Of a DNA stretch of 64,000 bases, positions 1 through 8,908 are shown one piece after another. The stretch is from Thermococcus sp. MAR1. Lineage in GTDB: Archaea; Methanobacteriota_B; Thermococci; Thermococcales; Thermococcaceae. Made by a program: the position numbers and the translations under genes. The notes under the pieces are model-generated. The model made no database searches. It saw nothing but the letters and a program-made list of their open reading frames with translations, and was not told where the DNA came from. Numbering within the stretch: position 1 is the first letter of the stretch; the number at the start of each line of letters is the position of its first letter. Where the stretch lies: the NCBI RefSeq assembly GCF_012027305.1, contig NZ_SNUF01000001.1, forward strand, positions 248,001-312,000. The letters are read 5' to 3'.

Positions 1-1262
1 AGGAGCGACAGTGCATAGCAGCCTATGTCGCCGTGAATCGGGAGGGAATAGCGGCCCAGCTTGAGGTCTCTCAATGCGTCCAGCGCGGCGCGGTAGCTCC
101 CCCTGTGCGGACAGCCGGGACACATCACCGGCGGCCTCTTTGGGGCGAGGCTTTCGGCGTATTTGACTTCCTCCGGCTTCTTGTAGGTCTCCCCCTCCTC
201 GCCGATAAGTCTTAAGAGTGCGTTCCTGACGAGGCTCGGCGTCAGTTCGCCCTCGAGCGGGAAGTGGCCGGTTCTCTTGCCGTAGACTGGGACGCTTAAT
301 CCTGCCTCGTAGGCCGCTATCTTGACCTCCTCCTCGAGGAAGGGCGCGCCGTCCTCAATCACTATCGCGAAGTCCACTCCCTTTAGGAACTCAACGACGA
401 GCTTCCTCGGGAGCGGGTGGGGAGTTGAGAGCTTGAGAACCTTGAAATCTCCGCCGATCTTCGGGAGAATTTCCCTCACGTAGTTGTAGGGCGCGCCCTC
501 GACGATGATTCCGATTCTTCCCTCGCCCTCGACCCAGTTGAAGGGCATCGAGCTGAACTCCTCCTCTATCTTCGCGAGGGTCTCGTTCAGCCAGCGGTGC
601 CTCCTCCTGTTGCCCTCCATGCTGGCTCTGACATAGCGCTCTATGTCTTTCTTGAAGACTGGCTTCCTGTCAAGCTCGATGAACTCGCCGACCTCCACGT
701 CAGCTGTGGTGTGGTTAACCCTGGTAGTCGTCCTGAAGATTACCGGGACTTTGTATTTCTCGCTCAGCTCGTAGGCGTAGATGATTAAATCGTGGGCCTC
801 CTGAGGACCGGCGGGCTCAAGAACCGGGAGGAGTGAGATTTTTCCATAATAACGGTCATCCTGCTCGGTCTGGCTGGTGTGCGGACCGGGGTCATCTGCA
901 ACGAGGATGACCAAGCCACCCTCAACACCGGAATACGCCAAACTCATGAGCGGGTCGGCGGCAACGTTCAGGCCCACGCACTTCATCGTGACTAGCGCCC
1001 GGAGGCCAGTGTATGCAACGCCTGCCGCTTCCTCTAAAGCCACTTTCTCGTTGGGTGCCCACTCCGCAAAAACCTCGGGCTTCAGATGGGCTATCGTCTC
1101 GATGACCTCAGTTGATGGAGTTCCCGGATAACCTGTCGCAAAGACAACACCGCTTTCGAGGGCACCATAAGCAATGGCCTCGTTGCCCATGAGAAGCTTT
1201 TTTTCACGTTTTCTGGACTTGGACTCAACCGAATCAGAAGGATAAGCCTTAACCGCTTCCAT
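1..1262 (-). CDS. iorA: Indolepyruvate ferredoxin oxidoreductase, alpha subunit (5' part; runs off the window)
   Basis: Oxidative decarboxylation of aryl pyruvates made from aromatic amino acids, giving aryl-acetyl-CoA and reduced ferredoxin in the cytoplasm. About 420 codons are present and the 3' end lies beyond base 1. Visible are the N-terminal transketolase-like core (GNEAIAYGALE, GYPGTPSTEVIE, NEKVALEEAAG), an ADDPGPHTSQTEQDDR motif and, near the window edge, CPGCPHRG, where the second TPP-binding half begins. The C-terminal ferredoxin domain is outside the window. I start at the ATG ending at 1262, preceded by GGTGGT. The TPP/ferredoxin 2-oxoacid oxidoreductase family is clear; assignment to IorA rests on the overall sequence. 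Confidence 0.9.
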   Translation of the reverse strand, partial: MEAVKAYPSDSVESKSRKREKKLLMGNEAIAYGALESGVVFATGYPGTPSTEVIETIAHLKPEVFAEWAPNEKVALEEAAGVAYTGLRALVTMKCVGLNVAADPLMSLAYSGVEGGLVILVADDPGPHTSQTEQDDRYYGKISLLPVLEPAGPQEAHDLIIYAYELSEKYKVPVIFRTTTRVNHTTADVEVGEFIELDRKPVFKKDIERYVRASMEGNRRRHRWLNETLAKIEEEFSSMPFNWVEGEGRIGIIVEGAPYNYVREILPKIGGDFKVLKLSTPHPLPRKLVVEFLKGVDFAIVIEDGAPFLEEEVKIAAYEAGLSVPVYGKRTGHFPLEGELTPSLVRNALLRLIGEEGETYKKPEEVKYAESLAPKRPPVMCPGCPHRGSYRAALDALRDLKLGRYSLPIHGDIGCYALSL

Positions 1263-1347
1263 GATAACCACCGTAGTTTCTTTGCGAAGGGGGTTAAAAC
1301 TCTACCTTCAGAAAAGTGTCAATGAAAATTGAAAAATTTTCGAAAAA

Positions 1348-1626
1348 CTACTTCCTCTTTTTCTCGTTCTTTTCGTAGTAGACCTCGTTGTGTGTCCGGA
1401 ACCAGGTTCTTGTTATGGTCTCCGAGCGCCATTCCTTGGGGGCCATTATGAAGAGAACCCCGAGGGTGAACGCCACCACGGTGATAACACCGGCAACCGG
1501 TGCATAGCCTGAAAAGCCCCAGAACATAATGAGAAACGGAACACTGATAATCCCGACCACGATGGAGGCGAAGAGCACCGTGAGGATCTTGTATCCGTAC
1601 CTCTCCATAAACAGACCCAAATCCAT
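1348..1626 (-). CDS. Small membrane protein, second of a tandem paralogous pair
   Basis: 92 residues, not recognised. Two hydrophobic segments (about residues 14-34 and 41-61) are followed by a basic, Lys/Glu-rich tail. It shares its N-terminal signature (MD.xLFMERYGYKIL) and its layout with the gene immediately upstream (1632-1883), so the two arose by tandem duplication. I start at the ATG at 1626 because GAGGTGAAGAAG is an ideal ribosome binding site; an in-frame GTG at 1635 is the alternative. It is probably co-transcribed with its twin. Function unknown. Confidence 0.75.
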   Translation of the reverse strand: MDLGLFMERYGYKILTVLFASIVVGIISVPFLIMFWGFSGYAPVAGVITVVAFTLGVLFIMAPKEWRSETITRTWFRTHNEVYYEKNEKKRK

Positions 1627-1631
1627 CTTCT

Positions 1632-1883
1632 TCACCTCTTGGGCCGGTCATCGTAAAAGTACTTTGCGTGAGCCTGCGCTTGGGCGTCCATGACGCGTCT
1701 CTTTACTGTGAAGGCGTAGAGGATTCCAAACAGCAGGAGCAGCCCCCCGGCGAATAGGCCAAAGAGCTTGAGAACTGCATAGACAGAGAACGCCAGAACT
1801 CCAAGTATCATTAAAAGGACGAGCCCAAATATGCCGAAGAGGATTTTGTACCCGTACCTCTCCATGAAGAGGTCGAAGTCCAT
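1632..1883 (-). CDS. Small membrane protein, first of a tandem paralogous pair
   Basis: 83 residues, not recognised. Two hydrophobic segments (about 14-35 and 37-57) are followed by a charged tail (KRRVMDAQAQAHAKYF). The first 14 residues nearly match those of the downstream gene. The start is the ATG at 1883 behind GGTGGCAGAG; a GTG at 1892 is the alternative. The stop codon lies within the downstream gene's ribosome binding site, so the two are likely translationally coupled. A perfect 16-bp palindrome lies just upstream of the start. Possibly the subunits of a small hetero-oligomeric membrane complex (inference). Confidence 0.75.
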   Translation of the reverse strand: MDFDLFMERYGYKILFGIFGLVLLMILGVLAFSVYAVLKLFGLFAGGLLLLFGILYAFTVKRRVMDAQAQAHAKYFYDDRPKR

Positions 1884-1893
1884 CTCTGCCACC

Positions 1894-1909
1894 GGGTAAA
1901 ATTTTACCC
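1894..1909. promoter_or_regulatory. 16-bp perfect palindrome, putative operator
   Basis: GGGTAAAATTTTACCC is a perfect inverted repeat 10 bases upstream of the ATG of the leftward membrane-protein pair. It falls where the transcription start would be if the T/A-rich element at about 1916-1924 is the TATA box. It is a candidate repressor site; no regulator is identified. Confidence 0.45.
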
Positions 1910-1935
1910 CTTCGGTGTAAAAAGCTTTTGGGGAA

Positions 1936-1948
1936 GCTTAAATACCCC
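1936..1948 (+). promoter_or_regulatory. TATA-type promoter for the 1975-2262 gene
   Basis: The sequence GCTTAAATACCCC has BRE/TATA character and lies about 30 bases upstream of the GGTGAT-ATG start region. Confidence 0.45.
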
Positions 1949-1974
1949 GGTGCATAGGTTATGACGTGGTGATT

Positions 1975-2262
1975 ATGAAGGTCAGAGAGCTTATTGAGAT
2001 GGTCGATGAGACCATAGCCAACCTGAAGATAGCGATAATCGCGAACCAGAACAGGGCCTTTGAGAGCCCACACACGAGCTACGAGTTCACGCAGAGGGCG
2101 ATTGAGCTCCAGGAGGATTTGAATGACCTAATGAAGGCGAGAGAGATGCTCGTCAAGCTCGACCCCGAGAGCGAAGTCGAGGGGCACTTCTCCAGGGAGG
2201 AGCTTGAGGAGTTTTTAAAGCTCCTGGAACTTCTTAGGAAAGCCGATGCGCACGCCTTCTAA
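1975..2262 (+). CDS. Conserved small alpha-helical protein, unknown function
   Basis: 95 residues, soluble, highly charged and predicted mostly helical (MKVRELIEMVDETIANLKIA...). There are no cysteines or catalytic motifs. I start at the ATG at 1975, preceded by GGTGATT; two in-frame GTGs lie just upstream (1966, 1969). The next gene, a MazG-type hydrolase, starts 14 bp after its stop, so the two probably form an operon. Function not recognised. Confidence 0.7.
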   Translation: MKVRELIEMVDETIANLKIAIIANQNRAFESPHTSYEFTQRAIELQEDLNDLMKAREMLVKLDPESEVEGHFSREELEEFLKLLELLRKADAHAF

Positions 2263-2276
2263 GCCGGGGTGGTGGC

Positions 2277-2609
2277 ATGGACTTCCGAGAGCTTGAGGAG
2301 AAGCTCGTGGCATTCCGCGATGCACGTGGCTGGGGGAAATATCACACACCGAAGAACCTGGCGGTATCTGCCGCGGTGGAGCTGGGCGAGCTTTTGGAGC
2401 ACTTCCAGTGGGAAAGTGATTGGGAGATACTTGAGGCTGTGAAGGACCCGGCCAAGAAGGAAGCCATAGCGGATGAAATAGCCGACGTCGTGATATACCT
2501 AACCCTCCTCGCCCACGAGCTGGGCATAGACCTCGGCGAAGCTGTTGAGAGGAAGCTGAGGAAGAACGAGAGGAAGTACCCTGGAAAATCCGTAAAAGCC
2601 GGGGATTGA
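2277..2609 (+). CDS. MazG-like nucleotide pyrophosphohydrolase
   Basis: 110 residues, the size of single-domain MazG/RS21-C6 (dCTPase-type) enzymes, which hydrolyse (d)NTPs to NMP and pyrophosphate in nucleotide-pool cleaning. The helical core shows the metal-binding acidic pattern: E-x-x-E around residues 37-41 (AAVELGELLEHFQW) and DEIADVVIYL around residues 65-74, followed by a basic C-terminal segment. The start ATG follows GGGGTGGTGGC. Family clear; the exact nucleotide substrate cannot be read from sequence. Confidence 0.85.
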   Translation: MDFRELEEKLVAFRDARGWGKYHTPKNLAVSAAVELGELLEHFQWESDWEILEAVKDPAKKEAIADEIADVVIYLTLLAHELGIDLGEAVERKLRKNERKYPGKSVKAGD

Positions 2610-2640
2610 ATGGTCTTCCTGAGTTGTGAGAGTGATAATC

Positions 2641-5058
2641 ATGACCTTGGAAAAGAAACTTCGCAGGAGCCTCGGTATACCCGATGACGCGGAGAAGGTT
2701 CTGATCTTCACTGAATCGAGCCACTGGGACCCAAACTGGCTCTACACGTCGAAGGAATACTTCAAAAGGTTCGTTCAGAAAAACCTTGACATGGCAATAG
2801 GCGAGCTCCAGAAAGAGCCCCGGCGGGTTTATTCAGTTGAGAACGTCTTCTTTTTGAAGATGTACTGGGACCACAACCCGGGAAAGAGGGACGCCCCGAG
2901 GGACCTAATTAACGAGGGGCGCCTTCGCCTCATGAGCAGCGCCGTTACTTCGGCGGATACGATTCTCCCGAGGGTGGAAGCTATTTTGAGGGACATGCTG
3001 ATAGGACAGGAGTGGCTTCGCTCGAACGGCATTGCCCGGGAGCCCAAACTCGCCTATTTCCCGGACAGCTTCGGTTCGTCCCCGTTCCTTCCCTCACTCC
3101 TGAACGCCGCTGGATTTGACCGCACGGCAATCACGCGCCTGGACGGGATGTACTTCCCTGGATGCGACCTTGAACCAAAATGGCGCTTTCCCCGCCCAGG
3201 CTCCAGCGCAGAGCTGCTCCTCAAAAAAGAAAGGAGTCTCGACTTTGTGTGGCGCGATAAAAATGGAGGGGAGGTCTTAGCCCACTGGAACGCCTTCACC
3301 TATGGCCAGGGAGATATGCTCGCTTATCTTGGAATCAGCCGCGTCTACCTTGCGAAACTGGCGATCTCACTGCGAACCGGCTGGCACATAGCGCGGAGAA
3401 TCCACCAATACGTCAAAGCCCTTTCCCCCTTCAGCCGAACCCCTTACATGCTCTGTCCCATAGGCTTTGATTTTGTTGAACCCATCCCGGATTTAATTTC
3501 TCTGCTCGACCGCTATAACAGGGAATATTACCCCAAAACGGGAATATGGGTTGTGAATGCTGGCCTTGACGATTACCTCGCGCTAATTGAGAACTACAGG
3601 GACCGGCTCCCGGTTTTGGAACTCGACCCCAACCCGTACTGGACCGGATTCTACACATCGAGACCAAAGCTCAAGAAGCGCTGCTACCTTCTCCTTGAAA
3701 AGCTCCTCCTCGCGGAAAAACTTGCCTTTCTCCCGGAAAACCGTGGCGCAGAGAAAAGAATCCTGCAGGAGCTTGAAGAACCCTGGTGGTGTGCGGCGGT
3801 TTCCAACCACCACGATTTCATCACCGGAACTTCCACGGATAGAGTGGTCGAGGGGGAGCAGATCCCCTGCCTTGAGCGGGCGATAAAGACGGCCGATGAA
3901 GTTATCGAGAACCTCACGCCGCCCCTGAAAAAAGAACACAAAGATAACGGCTTATCTCCTCCAAAATGGTTCAGAGATGGAGATAAAATCCTCATCGAAA
4001 CGGCCCATTACAGAATCGAAATCGGCGAGTCCCGCGGCGGTGCCATCACCGACCTCAGGTTCAAGGATGGTGTCCCCCTCTTAACAGGCGTCTCAAATGA
4101 CCTCGTAAGCTACCGCGATTCAGGCGGCCTGTGGAGGATGGGGTACGAATTCCTCGGAGGAGTATGGAAAGAGTCCATGAAAGCCAGCAACAGCAGGGTA
4201 AAGGTTGAGGTTGTTGAGCACGATGGTGCCGTTGAAATCCTAAGCTCTACTTTACTCAACGGCGAGGAGATTTTAGGGAGAATATGGCTGGAAAACGATT
4301 CTCCCCTGATTTACTTCCGCGTTGAGGGGAAGATGAAGGAAGGCTACTCCCTAATCGTCCGCTTTATGACGACGGTATCCTCGGAGAGGATTTCAATGCA
4401 TGCCCCCGGTGGGGTCGTGGATCGCCCCTGGAGGAGAATTTACAACCCCACCTTCTGGCCACTCCACCGTTTTGCCCATATACGGGATGACTCAACCGGG
4501 CACGGAATCGCTATCCTTCAGCCTTTTCCGGGTGCAATCTCTTACAGCCCCGATGGAAAAATTGAGCTTGTCGCGATGAGGAGCGCCGTTCGCGAAAAAG
4601 CCTTCGGGATCCTCGGCATCCCCGGAAACCCAGTCAGTGCCCACAAACATGAGAGGTACGAGTACGAATACGCGGTCCTTTTCACAAAACGTGGCGACTG
4701 GAAGGAGAACAAAATTCACCTGCTCGCAAAGAACTTGTCCACGCCTTGGAGGGAAGCTGAAGAGAAGGATTTGCTCAAAATCGCCGATTCGGTGGTGGAA
4801 GTAGACCCTCCAGATGTTGAAGTGGTGGCGGTAAAACCAGCCTCACGGGGGGAGGGGGTAATAGTTAGGCTGTATGCGCCGTTTGTTCCAGAAAAAACGG
4901 TTAAAATAAAGCCCAGCTTCGGCGTAGCAAAAGCTTTCCTTTGCGATGCCCGGGAGCGTGATGTAGAAGGGCTGAAAGTGGAGAATAACAGCGCTTTTGT
5001 AAAAATGCCCGGTTCCATAGCCACAATAAGGTTAATCCCGGAAGAGCGGTGTTTATAG
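2641..5058 (+). CDS. Glycoside hydrolase family 38 alpha-mannosidase
   Basis: 805 residues. Predicted to cleave terminal alpha-mannosyl residues from oligosaccharides or glycoconjugates. GH38 features: HWDPNW near the N-terminus (zinc and substrate site), YFPDSFG around residues 134-140 with the probable nucleophile Asp, a central HHDFITGTSTDR motif around residues 382-393 and the C-terminal beta-sandwich region. No signal peptide is visible, so it is probably cytoplasmic. I start at ATG 2641 because GTGATAATC precedes it; an in-frame GTG at 2626 would add five residues. No sugar transporter or other glycan gene is adjacent, so the physiological substrate is open. Confidence 0.88.
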   Translation: MTLEKKLRRSLGIPDDAEKVLIFTESSHWDPNWLYTSKEYFKRFVQKNLDMAIGELQKEPRRVYSVENVFFLKMYWDHNPGKRDAPRDLINEGRLRLMSSAVTSADTILPRVEAILRDMLIGQEWLRSNGIAREPKLAYFPDSFGSSPFLPSLLNAAGFDRTAITRLDGMYFPGCDLEPKWRFPRPGSSAELLLKKERSLDFVWRDKNGGEVLAHWNAFTYGQGDMLAYLGISRVYLAKLAISLRTGWHIARRIHQYVKALSPFSRTPYMLCPIGFDFVEPIPDLISLLDRYNREYYPKTGIWVVNAGLDDYLALIENYRDRLPVLELDPNPYWTGFYTSRPKLKKRCYLLLEKLLLAEKLAFLPENRGAEKRILQELEEPWWCAAVSNHHDFITGTSTDRVVEGEQIPCLERAIKTADEVIENLTPPLKKEHKDNGLSPPKWFRDGDKILIETAHYRIEIGESRGGAITDLRFKDGVPLLTGVSNDLVSYRDSGGLWRMGYEFLGGVWKESMKASNSRVKVEVVEHDGAVEILSSTLLNGEEILGRIWLENDSPLIYFRVEGKMKEGYSLIVRFMTTVSSERISMHAPGGVVDRPWRRIYNPTFWPLHRFAHIRDDSTGHGIAILQPFPGAISYSPDGKIELVAMRSAVREKAFGILGIPGNPVSAHKHERYEYEYAVLFTKRGDWKENKIHLLAKNLSTPWREAEEKDLLKIADSVVEVDPPDVEVVAVKPASRGEGVIVRLYAPFVPEKTVKIKPSFGVAKAFLCDARERDVEGLKVENNSAFVKMPGSIATIRLIPEERCL

Positions 5059-5084
5059 CGAGTCCTTAATCCAACAACGAAAGA

Positions 5085-5534
5085 TTAGCCGCCGAATGCC
5101 TTCCTGAGTCGTTCCACTTCCTCTCGGCTCAGCCTGTTCTTCTCCCATCTCTCCTTCAGGCTCAGGTTCTCGTCCTCCAAATCAAGGACTGCCTTCCTGA
5201 CGCCGCCCCGCGGGTGAGCGCAGTCCCCCTCCCAGCGGGGAATCACGTGGAGGTGAATGTGCGGAACGGTTTGACCTGCGGCCTTTCCAAGGTTCATCCC
5301 CACGTTGAACCCGTCCGGCTTTAACACCTCTCTCAGCTTCTCCATCGCCAGCTCCATGCCCCTTATCAGGGCGGCCTTTTCTTCCCCGCTCAGCTCTTCC
5401 CAGCTCTCGACGTGTCTCCCAGGAACCACCAGCAGGTGGCCCCGGTTCGCCGGATATGAGTCAATGAGTATCCTGATGATCCCGTCATCGTAAAGAATCG
5501 CCTCACGCTTTGCATTGCAGAACGGACACTCCAT
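5085..5534 (-). CDS. HIT-family nucleotide hydrolase with Cys pair
   Basis: 149 residues. Histidine-triad protein: the HIHLHV catalytic motif sits in QTVPHIHLHVIPRW around residues 91-104. The N-terminus begins MECPFCNAK, whose Cys pair resembles the zinc site of archaeal and bacterial HIT hydrolases. Family members hydrolyse AMP-linked substrates such as adenosine phosphoramidate or dinucleoside polyphosphates. The open frame extends upstream, but the ATG at 5534 behind GGTGTTGCCG gives the typical N-terminus. It is divergent from the small membrane protein at 5590. Confidence 0.88.
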   Translation of the reverse strand: MECPFCNAKREAILYDDGIIRILIDSYPANRGHLLVVPGRHVESWEELSGEEKAALIRGMELAMEKLREVLKPDGFNVGMNLGKAAGQTVPHIHLHVIPRWEGDCAHPRGGVRKAVLDLEDENLSLKERWEKNRLSREEVERLRKAFGG

Positions 5535-5589
5535 CGGCAACACCAAAGACTTAAAACGGGTTCCAAATAAAAAGCCCTCGGTGGGAGGA

Positions 5590-5811
5590 ATGGAAGAGAC
5601 CCTTGAGGTAATGAACAAAACCTATCGGAGGTTCCTCGCGCTTGGCATGGGGTTTCTTGTAGTGGCTTTCGGCATGATGATACTTCAACCTCTCGGCCGT
5701 GAGTCCTCGCTGATTCTGGCCGCGATACTGTTTGTGATAGCGTTCATTCCCCTGGAGTTCGCCAGGAGAATAGCCAGAAAGATGGCGATGCTCGCCTTGC
5801 GAGGTGAATAG
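5590..5811 (+). CDS. Small two-helix membrane protein, unknown
   Basis: 73 residues with two hydrophobic helices (about 15-33 and 39-58) and a basic C-terminus (RRIARKMAMLALRGE). The start is the ATG after GGTGGGAGGA; upstream in-frame codons belong to the divergent HIT gene's control region. No family recognised. It lies just before the psmA promoter. Confidence 0.65.
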   Translation: MEETLEVMNKTYRRFLALGMGFLVVAFGMMILQPLGRESSLILAAILFVIAFIPLEFARRIARKMAMLALRGE

Positions 5812-5812
5812 A

Positions 5813-5826
5813 AAAGCTTAATTATG
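5813..5826 (+). promoter_or_regulatory. TATA promoter for the psmA superoperon
   Basis: AAAGCTTAATTATG has BRE/TATA character about 65-75 bases upstream of the psmA ATG, implying a leader of about 40 bases ending in GAGGTGATG. Confidence 0.45.
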
Positions 5827-5889
5827 CCGCCCGAGAATTATGGCCAGAGAGTAGGAGATATGACGATAATACGTTAGAGGTGATGTAAA

Positions 5890-6672
5890 ATGGCGTTTGT
5901 ACCACCGCAGGCAGGTTACGACAGGGCCATTACCGTTTTCAGCCCTGACGGAAGGCTCTTCCAGGTAAACTATGCAAGAGAGGCCGTTAAGAGGGGAGCC
6001 ACCGCTGTAGGAGTCAAGTGGAAGGAAGGTGTCGTTCTCGCCGTCGAGAAGAGGATAACCAGCAAGCTCATCGAGCCGAGCAGCTACGAGAAGATTTTCC
6101 AGATCGACGACCACATTGCGGCCGCTCCGAGCGGCATAATAGCTGATGCGAGGGTTCTCGTTGACAGGGCCAGGCTTGAGGCCCAGGTTTACAGGCTTAC
6201 CTACGGCGAACCCGTTCCACTCACCGTTCTGGTGAAGAAGATATGCGACCTCAAGCAGGCCCACACCCAGTACGGCGGTGTGAGGCCATTCGGTGCGGCT
6301 TTGCTCATGGCTGGCGTGAACGACAAACCTGAACTCTACGAGACCGATCCGAGCGGGGCCTACTTCGAGTGGAAGGCAGTTGCCATAGGCAGCGGCAGGA
6401 ACACGGCCATGGCGATCTTCGAGGAGCACTACACCGACGACATAGACATGGAGGGTGCGATAAAGCTGGCTATAATGGCGCTCGCAAAGACCCTTGAGGA
6501 GCCGAGCCCGGAGAGCATAGAGGTCGCGTACATAACGATGGAGGACAAGCGCTGGAAGAAGCTCGGAAAGGAAGAGCTGGCTAAATATCTCGATGAAATC
6601 CTCGAAGAGGTCAAGGAAGAGGAAGTCGAGGAGAAGGAAGAGGACTACTCCGAGCTGGACAGCAACTACTGA
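5890..6672 (+). CDS. psmA: 20S proteasome alpha subunit
   Basis: 260 residues. Forms the outer gating rings of the archaeal 20S proteasome, which degrades unfolded proteins delivered by the PAN ATPase. The N-terminal gate motif [24 protein letters not shown] and the internal [13 protein letters not shown] are hallmark alpha-subunit sequences. The acidic tail ([15 protein letters not shown]) ends in a Tyr, consistent with an HbYX-type or regulatory terminus (inference). GAGGTGATGTAAA precedes the ATG. It heads the proteasome-SBDS-exosome superoperon known across archaea. Confidence 0.98.
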   Translation: MAFVPPQAGYDRAITVFSPDGRLFQVNYAREAVKRGATAVGVKWKEGVVLAVEKRITSKLIEPSSYEKIFQIDDHIAAAPSGIIADARVLVDRARLEAQVYRLTYGEPVPLTVLVKKICDLKQAHTQYGGVRPFGAALLMAGVNDKPELYETDPSGAYFEWKAVAIGSGRNTAMAIFEEHYTDDIDMEGAIKLAIMALAKTLEEPSPESIEVAYITMEDKRWKKLGKEELAKYLDEILEEVKEEEVEEKEEDYSELDSNY

Positions 6673-6683
6673 GGTGACGGGCG

Positions 6684-7394
6684 ATGCCCATAAGTGTTGA
6701 TAAAGCCGTCATCGCCCGTCTGAAGACGCATGGCGAGACCTTTGAGATACTCGTTGACCCGTACTTGGCCAGGGACTTCAAAGAGGGCAAGGAGGTTCCG
6801 ATAGAGGAGATACTCGCCACTCCTTACGTTTTTAAGGACGCGCATAAGGGCGATAAGGCCAGCGAGCACGAGATGGAGAAGATATTCGGCACCAGCGACC
6901 CCTACGAGGTGGCAAAGGTAATCCTTCGCAAGGGAGAGGTTCAGCTGACGGCGGAGCAGAGGAGGCAGATGCTTGAGGACAAGAGGCGCTACATAGCGAC
7001 GATAATCCATCGCCACGCCGTCGACCCGAGAACCGGCTACCCACATCCGGTTGATAGAATCCTCCGGGCGATGGAAGAGGCTGGAGTCCACGTTGACCTG
7101 TTCAAAGATGCAGAAGCGCAGGTTCCTGGAGTCATCAAGGCGATAAGACCCCTTCTCCCGATAAAGCTTGAGATGAAGGTTATAGCAGTCAAGATACCCG
7201 GTGACTACGTCGGCAAGGCCTACGGGGAGGTCAGGAAGTTTGGAACGATAAAGCGCGAGGAGTGGGCCAGCGACGGTTCGTGGCTGTTCCTCATCGAGAT
7301 TCCTGGTGGAATCGAGGACGAGTTTTATGAGAAACTTAACGCCCTCACGAAGGGCAATGCGGTAACTAAACTGATAGAGAGGAAGGGACTATGA
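6684..7394 (+). CDS. Ribosome maturation protein SBDS (Sdo1)
   Basis: 236 residues, full length for archaeal SBDS. Three-domain protein: FYSH domain (1-85, ending [16 protein letters not shown]), a helical linker domain and a C-terminal ferredoxin-like domain. The eukaryotic homologue works with EFL1 to release eIF6 from the 60S subunit; the archaeal role is presumed to be late large-subunit maturation. It lies 11 bp after psmA and overlaps rrp4 by 4 bp (ATGA), indicating translational coupling. Confidence 0.97.
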   Translation: MPISVDKAVIARLKTHGETFEILVDPYLARDFKEGKEVPIEEILATPYVFKDAHKGDKASEHEMEKIFGTSDPYEVAKVILRKGEVQLTAEQRRQMLEDKRRYIATIIHRHAVDPRTGYPHPVDRILRAMEEAGVHVDLFKDAEAQVPGVIKAIRPLLPIKLEMKVIAVKIPGDYVGKAYGEVRKFGTIKREEWASDGSWLFLIEIPGGIEDEFYEKLNALTKGNAVTKLIERKGL

Positions 7395-8161
7395 GACGGA
7401 TTTTTGTAAAGAATAGGGAACTTGTCGTCCCTGGGACTCTGCTTGCCCAGGGACCGTTTAAGAGCGGAAGAGGGACGTTCAGGGAAGGCAACAGGATATA
7501 CTCAACGGTCGTTGGGCTGGTTGAGATCAGGGGGGACGCCATAAGGGTTATACCCCTTGAGGGCCCGTACATCCCAGAGGTTGGCGACAACGTTCTCGGC
7601 AAGATAACCGACGTCAGGTTCTCCAACTGGAGCGTTGACATAGGAGCACCCTATGAGGCCAACCTGCGCGTTCAGGATGCCACAGAGGAGCGCATAGACA
7701 TACTGAAGACAGACCTGAGGAAGATATTCGACATCGGCGACATAATCTACGCTAGGGTAAAGGCGTACAACGAGATAAACCAGATAGACCTCACAACTAA
7801 GGGCATGCCCTTCAAGGGTGGCCCGCTCAGAGGGGGGCAGATAGTCAAGATAACGCCCTCCAAGGTGCCGAGGCTCATAGGTAAGGGCGGTTCGATGATA
7901 AACCTCATCAAGAAGCTGACCGGGACGAGGATAATAGTCGGCCAGAACGGCTGGGTTTGGGTCAGCGGCAGAAAGGAAGAGCTTGAGAAGCTCGCGATTG
8001 AGGCGATACTCAAGGTAAACAGGGAGAGCCACACCCAGGGACTTACCGACAGGGTCAAGGAACTTCTCATGACGAGGCTTCGGGAGCTCAAGGAGCGGGG
8101 AGTCGTTGAAGAGATACCCCAGATTGAAGAGCCAAATGCTGGAGAGGGTGAAGGAGAATGA
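7391..8161 (+). CDS. rrp4: Exosome RNA-binding cap subunit Rrp4
   Basis: 256 residues. Cap protein of the archaeal exosome that recruits RNA to the Rrp41/Rrp42 hexamer. It has an N-terminal domain, an S1 domain (about 65-140) and a KH domain with [18 protein letters not shown] around residues 158-175. It overlaps SBDS at the start and rrp41 at the end (ATGATG), as in other Thermococcales. Confidence 0.97.
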   Translation: MRRIFVKNRELVVPGTLLAQGPFKSGRGTFREGNRIYSTVVGLVEIRGDAIRVIPLEGPYIPEVGDNVLGKITDVRFSNWSVDIGAPYEANLRVQDATEERIDILKTDLRKIFDIGDIIYARVKAYNEINQIDLTTKGMPFKGGPLRGGQIVKITPSKVPRLIGKGGSMINLIKKLTGTRIIVGQNGWVWVSGRKEELEKLAIEAILKVNRESHTQGLTDRVKELLMTRLRELKERGVVEEIPQIEEPNAGEGEGE

Positions 8162-8907
8162 TGGGCAAGCCAGAGGGTTTAAAGCTCATAGATGAGAACG
8201 GAAAGAGAATAGATGGGAGAAAGAAGTACGAACTCAGACCTATAAAGATGGAAGTCGGTGTGCTGAAGAACGCCGACGGTTCTGCCTACGTTGAGTGGGG
8301 CAAGAACAAGGTTCTGGCGGCTGTTTACGGCCCGAGGGAGATTCACCCCAAGCACCTTCAGAGGCCGGACAGGGCCATACTCCGTGTCAGGTACAACATG
8401 GCGCCCTTCAGCGTGGAGGAGCGCAAGAAGCCAGGTCCGGACAGGAGGAGCGTCGAGATAAGCAAGGTTATACGGGGTGCACTAGAACCTGCGCTCATAC
8501 TCGAGATGTTCCCGAGAACGTCCATAGACGTATTCATCGAGGTCCTTCAGGCCGACGCGGGAACTCGCGTGGCAGGAATAACGGCAGCGTCACTCGCCTT
8601 GGCGGATGCGGGCGTGCCCATGAGAGACTTGGTCGCTGCCTGCGCCGCCGGCAAGATAGAGGGCGAGATAGTCCTCGACCTCAACAAGGACGAGGATAAC
8701 TACGGCGAGGCGGACGTTCCGGTCGCGATAATGCCCCTCAAGAACGACATAACACTGCTCCAGATGGACGGCTATCTCACCAAGGATGAGTTCGTCGAGG
8801 CCGTTAGACTCGCCATCAAGGGCGCCAAGGCGGTCTACCAGAAGCAGCGCGAGGCGCTGAAGGTCAAGTATCTCAAAATAGCCGAGGAGGTCGGTGGAGG
8901 TGAGTGA
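8158..8907 (+). CDS. rrp41: Exosome catalytic subunit Rrp41
   Basis: 249 residues. RNase PH-fold subunit carrying the phosphorolytic active site; degrades RNA 3'-5' with phosphate and can add tails. Visible motifs: [15 protein letters not shown] at the N-terminus, the conserved [18 protein letters not shown] and the acidic patch [12 protein letters not shown] that contributes the active-site Asp. Two adjacent ATGs (8158 and 8161) are possible starts; GGTGAAGGAG precedes both. Confidence 0.97.
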   Translation: MMGKPEGLKLIDENGKRIDGRKKYELRPIKMEVGVLKNADGSAYVEWGKNKVLAAVYGPREIHPKHLQRPDRAILRVRYNMAPFSVEERKKPGPDRRSVEISKVIRGALEPALILEMFPRTSIDVFIEVLQADAGTRVAGITAASLALADAGVPMRDLVAACAAGKIEGEIVLDLNKDEDNYGEADVPVAIMPLKNDITLLQMDGYLTKDEFVEAVRLAIKGAKAVYQKQREALKVKYLKIAEEVGGGE

Positions 8908-8908
8908 A

